From positions 1 through 10,477 of the forward strand of contig CAAFMM010000217.1 in assembly GCA_900764025.1 (NCBI GenBank): a stretch of 10,477 nucleotides of DNA, read 5' to 3'. The position numbers and the translations under genes are program-made. The notes under the pieces were generated by a model, which was not told the DNA's origin, made no database searches, and saw nothing but the letters and a program-made list of their open reading frames with translations. How positions within the stretch are numbered: position 1 is the first letter of the stretch; every line of letters begins with the position of its first letter. The stretch is from an uncultured Collinsella sp. GTDB lineage: Bacteria; Actinomycetota; Coriobacteriia; Coriobacteriales; Coriobacteriaceae. This document shows, one piece after another, positions 7,401 through 10,477 of the stretch.

Positions 7401-8043
7401 AGACCGTGCCGCCGAGGCACACGTGCCCATGGACGAGGCTGGCGATGATGCGGAGTCGGATGGTTCCGAGATGACGGATGCAGACGTGGCCGCCGTTGAG
7501 CCCGCCGGCAACCCCATGGCGCTGGGCTCGGCGTTCCATGCCGCCTGCCAGTGGCTGATCGAGATGGGTGCCGACGCGTTGCCCGCTGAGCGTGCCGATG
7601 CGCTGGCGCGCCTGTGGCGCCTGACGCCGGAGCAGCGCGAACGCTTCGACGTTGCCCTGGACCGCTGGCTCAAGTCGGCTGTTCGTGCCGACCTGCTCGC
7701 GTGGCCGTGCGTTCGCGCCGAGGTGCCGTTCTTTTCGCTGGGCTGCGAGGACGAGGACATCGCTCGCTACGGTGCCTATGCCGAGGGCGCCATCGACGCT
7801 TTGGCGACGAACCCGGCGGATTCGTCACGCGCGCTGGTCATCGACTACAAGACGGGCGGCACGCCGGACGAGACGCCGGAACAGCTGCAGGAGAAGCACG
7901 CCCTGCAGGCGCGCGTCTACGCTGATGTTTTGCACAAGGCGGGCTTTGAGGCCGTGACCGTCAAGTTCGTCCGCGTGGAGCAGCCGGATCCAACCATCTT
8001 CGTCGAACCCGCCGAGCCCCAAGTAGTCACCTACAACCTCTAG
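4411..8043 (+). CDS. addA: AddA-like UvrD/RecB-family helicase-nuclease
   Basis: This 1210-residue protein carries all the superfamily 1A helicase motifs in order: the Q motif (about 7-12), Walker A SAGAGSGKT (24-32, Lys31), motif Ia ITFTKDAAAEI (60-70), ISTIHGM (95-101), motif II IDEFQDTD (346-353, Asp347/Glu348), motif III GDAQQSIYRFRG (375-386), motif IV LVRNFRS (421-427), motif V TVHASKGLEYP (from 720), and motif VI RLLYVAMTRARE (833-844). The C-terminal RecB-type nuclease keeps His1043 (GSAFHAA), Asp1129 (GAIDAL), Asp1145/Lys1147 (VIDYKTGG) and Gln1166/Tyr1170. It should therefore unwind DNA 3'-5' with ATP and cut one strand, while AddB's nuclease cuts the other. The length matches AddA. 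Two acidic low-complexity stretches (934-960 and 994-1031) flank the first element of the nuclease domain. It is co-transcribed with addB and followed by a large inverted repeat. A solitary RecB/PcrA-type helicase is unlikely given the nuclease domain and neighbour. Confidence 0.95.
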   Translation: MDLSTLMPQQLQVVKTLDRPLFVSAGAGSGKTFTLTRRIVYALSPESGPFVEHLDQVLAITFTKDAAAEIRDRVRRALIDEGMDEEALTVDDAWISTIHGMCSRILRAHALELGIDPEFTVLTDTDELMDQAVEHVLGRATAPDAAPELAASLKALYAWYPMAGEGGSFGTGTTIKGLVRDLLELSSQLPGGMDDVCVARGQADTSALADAYRAALGASKAATEKAQVALDAIDAFEASGKTMEDAARLMMACSMPRASKMFPKENVELLKAEAADTFVNIVLACGDPALDALTGLARAVEAEYRALKADQSALDNNDLLRMAYEALRDHPAIRAAYEGRFKMVMIDEFQDTDQMQVDLIRYLTGAGERALCTVGDAQQSIYRFRGAEVEVFRRQERKVGSPAAPETAVASDAPAGELVKLVRNFRSHDEVLRYVARVFDGDTGGLMQGFLDLEPSDDREDKLKAKASRRQALLVAGGSTQERTQAKARAIAERFQALVKAGQPQGSMVLLLGRMTNADVYAQAFRDQGLDCVIAGGSVFAQAAEVQTVRALVCALANPADTAQGLMPLLASPMFALGAQEFLALATKLDEQTGETSRRNIDAGIMSDSDVPGLQNLPLVTRAREVLRYALRRVGRDSFAAVARDVVNASGWFVRLAQRGPEGKAIAANVLKALDAVAEAEAEFGNSPRSIALAFDRFLAGKEAPGALNEEGDGAVRIMTVHASKGLEYPVVAVAECFGVRKSSGAAQMGRVEGGAQVVALPARFDGVKLADGTFVKGDDVKKQFEHAFKGKGTSLWLPPELMEDVCATGSPAEAFARLRNDDLQLSLEERARLLYVAMTRARELVILAMDAGVSRGKLCAPTFDVETDLTYDVLRRILPTDALDMPQLDADRLVFDNSQPGDYELISLADFTFGEQAFEANASLDAEGRLVRGDAEAEGAGADARAAVPGPADPDPDAFELVYPQAVGVRMGTCPFPARDSYSYSSIAAALHAETEDRAAEAHVPMDEAGDDAESDGSEMTDADVAAVEPAGNPMALGSAFHAACQWLIEMGADALPAERADALARLWRLTPEQRERFDVALDRWLKSAVRADLLAWPCVRAEVPFFSLGCEDEDIARYGAYAEGAIDALATNPADSSRALVIDYKTGGTPDETPEQLQEKHALQARVYADVLHKAGFEAVTVKFVRVEQPDPTIFVEPAEPQVVTYNL

Positions 8044-8055
8044 CCCTCAGATAAC

Positions 8056-8118
8056 TTGCGGTGGAATAGTTCCTGTATTGCGGTCCAGGTGGCCCAAGCG
8101 GGAACTATTCCACCGCAA
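8056..8118. repeat. Perfect 18-bp inverted repeat with 27-base loop
   Basis: TTGCGGTGGAATAGTTCC (8056-8073) is exactly complementary to GGAACTATTCCACCGCAA (8101-8118). The left arm begins 12 bases after the addA stop. The loop repeats TTGCGGT (8078-8084), so the end of the right arm could pair either with the outer arm or with this inner copy. No T-run follows, so it is not a standard intrinsic terminator, although such a strong RNA hairpin could still protect or end the addBA message. An intergenic repeat family (REP-like or a small palindromic mobile element) is the other main possibility. There is no ORF inside and I see no clear target-site duplication. Confidence 0.85.
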
Positions 8119-8174
8119 CTGCAAGAGGAGCCGTGTTGGTTTGGCTAGGTTCGGGTGCCGTCCGTGCCGTGCGG

Positions 8175-8180
8175 TAAAAT
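8175..8180 (+). promoter_or_regulatory. Candidate -10 of the dnaE promoter
   Basis: TAAAAT is a strong -10 match 39 bases before the dnaE ATG. No good -35 sits at 16-18 bases; the nearest is TTCGGG (8150-8155) with a 19-base spacer. It still gives dnaE a plausible promoter separate from addBA and downstream of the inverted repeat. Confidence 0.45.
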
Positions 8181-8207
8181 CGTTCAGTCAGAACACGAAC
8201 CCGCATC

Positions 8208-8211
8208 GGAG
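8208..8211 (+). promoter_or_regulatory. Ribosome binding site of dnaE
   Basis: GGAG lies eight bases before the ATG at 8220. The start gives MAFVHLHNHT, the usual N-terminus of DnaE, in which the first metal-binding histidines follow within ten residues. Confidence 0.7.
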
Positions 8212-8219
8212 CTCATCAC

Positions 8220-10477
8220 ATGGCATTCGTCCATTTGCACAATCACACTGTTTTCTCCATGCTCGACGGCGCAACCCGTATCCAGGATATGGTCAATCGT
8301 GCCGTTGAACTTGGCATGCCCGCCGTGGCCATTACCGACCACGGCTACATGTATGGCGTGCCCGACTTGGCGCTGGCCTGCGACGCCGTCAACCACAACA
8401 CGCCCGAGTACAAAACCTGGAGCCACGACAAGGCCTTCTTGGAAAAGGACCGCCGCGACGAGCTGGTGGAGCCCGACCCCGAGGAAAACCCGCGCGAGCA
8501 TGCCCAGTATGTGAAGGACATGGCCATGTGGGACGAGAAGGGCAACATCGACGAGCTCAAGCCGCCCCTGGTCATCAAACCCATCTTTGGCTGCGAGGTC
8601 TACTTTACGCCGGACGAGACGCTCGCCCGCGACCACAAGCCCGAGCTCTACCACATGATCCTTCTGGCCAAGGACCAGGAGGGCTACGTCAATCTGATGC
8701 AGACGGTCTCCGAGGCCGCCGTGCAGGGCTTTTACTACAAGCCGCGCGTGACGCTCGACAACCTGCGCCGCCACGCCAAGGGCATGATCTGCACCAGCGC
8801 CTGCATCGCGGGCATCATTCCCAAGTACATCGACCGCGGTGACATGGAAGGCGCCATCAAGTGGGCCGAGACCTTCCGTGACACCTTCGACCCCGGCGAC
8901 TTTTACATCGAGATTCAGGAACACGGCATTACCACCGATAACGGCCTGACCGACGAGCAGATGGACCGCACGCTCATCGACATCGCCAAACAGGTGGGCG
9001 TCAAGGTTATCGCCACCAACGACTTCCACTACCTGCGCCGCGAGGACGCGCCCGTGCAGGACGTCATCATGTGCATCGGCATGAACGCCAAGGTCGACGA
9101 CCCCAACCGCATGCGCATGACCGGCTCGGAGTTTTACATGAAGACCGAGGAGGAGATGCGGGCGATGTTCCCGTATTGCCCCGAGGCCTGCGACAACACG
9201 CTCGAGATTGCCGACAAGTGCTACGTGGAGCTCGACTGGGACTCCATCATCCTGCCGCGCTTCCCGTTGCTCGATCCCGGCGAGACGCACGAGAGCCAGT
9301 TCCGCCGCGAGTGCGAGAAGGGCCTGCGCCAGCACTACGGTGACGACTGGGCCACGCGCGAGATCGGCGGAGTCAACATCAAAGAGCGCTTTGAGTACGA
9401 ATACAAGGTCATCTGCGACAAGGGCTTTGCCGCCTACTTCTTGATCGTTGCCGAGTACGTGCAATGGGCCAAGGACAACGGCATCGGCGTCGGCCCCGGC
9501 CGTGGTTCTGCCGCCGGCGCTATCGTCGCCTACGCCATGAACATCACCGCGTTCGACCCGCTCGAGAACGGCCTGATGTTCGAGAGGTTCCTGTCCCCGC
9601 AGCGTACCGAGATGCCCGATATCGATATGGACTTCGACGATGAGCGGCGCCTCGAGGTCGTGGAGCACGTTCGCCAGCTCTACGGCCCCGAGAAGGTCAC
9701 CCACGTCATCACCTACTCGACCATCAAGGCCAAGCAGGCCATCAACGACGCTGCGCGCGTCCTGGACTATCCGGTCTACATGGGCCAGCGCCTGTCCAAG
9801 ATGGTCTCGAGCGACCCCAAGGTCAAGCTCAAGCAGGTGCTCGAAAAGCAACCCGGCAAAGAGGATCTGTTTAACCCCGACTTTGCCGAGGCCTATAAAA
9901 AGGATGACGACGCCCGCCGCATCATCGACACGGCGCTCTCGATCGAGGGCCTCACCCGTGGCGAGGGCGTGCACGCGTGCGCCGTTCTGATCTGCCGCGA
10001 TCCCGTCAACGAGCACGTACCCACCAAGCTCGATACCAAGGGCGGCGTCGAGATTACCCAGTACGAGGGTCATACCGTTGCCGACATGGGCCTGCTCAAG
10101 ATGGACTTCCTGGGCCTGCGCACGCTGACGGTTATCTCCAAGGCCAAGGCCAACATCAAAAAGAACTTCGGCATCGACATCAAAGAGGAAGAGATTCCCT
10201 TTGACGATCCCGAGATCTTTAAGCTCATGGGCTCCGGCCACACCGCCGGCGTCTTCCAGGTCGAGTCCGCCGGCATGACGGCCACGATCAAGAACATGAA
10301 GCCCACCGAGTACAAGCACGTCGTAGCATTGATCGCCCTATACCGCCCGGGCCCGCTGGGCGCCGGCATGGTCTCGTCCTACATCAACCGTATGAACGGC
10401 AAGGAGCCGGCCGTCTCCTACGACGACCGTCTGGACGACATCCTGGGCGAAACCTACGGCACCATGGTCTACCAGGA
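8220..10477 (+). CDS. dnaE: DNA polymerase III alpha subunit (5' part, runs off the right edge)
   Basis: 752 complete codons are present of a protein usually about 1,150-1,200 residues long. DnaE is the catalytic subunit of the replicative polymerase. The N-terminal PHP domain has an apparently complete metal-binding set: His7 and His9 (HLHNH), Asp16, His41 (TDHG), Glu126 (FGCEVY), His145 (LYHMILLA), Cys195 (SACIAG), and Asp268 and His270 (TNDFHYL). The polymerase core follows, with GVGPGRGSAAG (423-433), the catalytic aspartates Asp469 and Asp471 in PDIDMDFDD, and the third, Asp629, in LLKMDFLGLRTL. The visible part ends just after YRPGPLG. Relative to common DnaE proteins there is an insertion of roughly 55 residues (58-117) in the PHP domain. 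The beta-clamp, OB and tau-binding parts lie outside the window. The set of PHP ligands resembles actinobacterial DnaE1 rather than E. coli DnaE. Confidence 0.97.
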   Translation, partial: MAFVHLHNHTVFSMLDGATRIQDMVNRAVELGMPAVAITDHGYMYGVPDLALACDAVNHNTPEYKTWSHDKAFLEKDRRDELVEPDPEENPREHAQYVKDMAMWDEKGNIDELKPPLVIKPIFGCEVYFTPDETLARDHKPELYHMILLAKDQEGYVNLMQTVSEAAVQGFYYKPRVTLDNLRRHAKGMICTSACIAGIIPKYIDRGDMEGAIKWAETFRDTFDPGDFYIEIQEHGITTDNGLTDEQMDRTLIDIAKQVGVKVIATNDFHYLRREDAPVQDVIMCIGMNAKVDDPNRMRMTGSEFYMKTEEEMRAMFPYCPEACDNTLEIADKCYVELDWDSIILPRFPLLDPGETHESQFRRECEKGLRQHYGDDWATREIGGVNIKERFEYEYKVICDKGFAAYFLIVAEYVQWAKDNGIGVGPGRGSAAGAIVAYAMNITAFDPLENGLMFERFLSPQRTEMPDIDMDFDDERRLEVVEHVRQLYGPEKVTHVITYSTIKAKQAINDAARVLDYPVYMGQRLSKMVSSDPKVKLKQVLEKQPGKEDLFNPDFAEAYKKDDDARRIIDTALSIEGLTRGEGVHACAVLICRDPVNEHVPTKLDTKGGVEITQYEGHTVADMGLLKMDFLGLRTLTVISKAKANIKKNFGIDIKEEEIPFDDPEIFKLMGSGHTAGVFQVESAGMTATIKNMKPTEYKHVVALIALYRPGPLGAGMVSSYINRMNGKEPAVSYDDRLDDILGETYGTMVYQ

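Noticed and set aside
1318..8043. addB-addA as a novel anti-phage defence operon
   Set aside because: Motifs, sizes and arrangement fit the known AddAB/RecBCD recombination-repair enzyme. Degrading foreign linear DNA is a known side role of these enzymes and does not make this a new system.
8133..8177. Fourteen-codon GTG-start ORF preceded by GAGGAG, upstream of dnaE
   Set aside because: The ribosome-binding-like sequence is only two bases from the GTG, the ORF ends inside the candidate -10 of dnaE, and the peptide has no features. It is likely chance.
8184..10319. Minus-strand open frame of 711 codons opposite dnaE
   Set aside because: It is antisense to dnaE, highly repetitive in Val, Leu, Gly, Asp and His, and lacks any recognisable domain; it is a mirror of dnaE codon bias.

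Overview
The window is high-GC bacterial chromosome with closely packed genes. Its gene content suggests a Coriobacteriia-type actinobacterium such as Collinsella: an actinobacterial-style DnaE with a complete PHP metal site, an AddAB-like helicase-nuclease pair and a YerC-type TrpR relative. The organism is an inference from protein character and gene order, not a database match. I see no phage, plasmid, IS or CRISPR sequence.

Layout: the window opens with the last 29 codons of an unrecognised plus-strand gene (1-90). Facing it on the minus strand is a small four-helix membrane protein of the YvlD / 'mycobacterial 4-TMS phage holin' family (145-510). A roughly 320-base gap follows. Its right half looks like a promoter and structured leader for a 99-residue YerC/YecD (TrpR-like) DNA-binding protein (835-1134), which ends in a clear intrinsic terminator (1158-1185). 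Next come two large genes three bases apart, transcribed together: an AddB-like PD-(D/E)XK nuclease protein (1318-4407) and an AddA-like UvrD-family helicase-nuclease (4411-8043). After addA lies a perfect 18-bp inverted repeat with a 27-base loop and no T-run (8056-8118). Then comes a promoter-like -10 and the start of dnaE, the DNA polymerase III alpha subunit (8220 to beyond the right edge; 752 codons seen).

How the genes fit together: AddA and AddB should form one double-strand-break resection machine, with AddA as the only visible ATP-driven motor and one nuclease domain in each subunit. DnaE is the replicative polymerase and seems to have its own promoter. Nothing shows that the YerC-like protein regulates addBA, since a terminator separates them.

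The window is mostly housekeeping DNA replication and repair. I do not see a clear undescribed system. The points most worth a second look are the inverted repeat at 8056-8118, the degenerate iron-sulfur ligand set in AddB, the insertion within the DnaE PHP domain, and the leader of the YerC-like gene: a palindrome over the predicted transcription start and a 16-codon ORF with two Trp codons.
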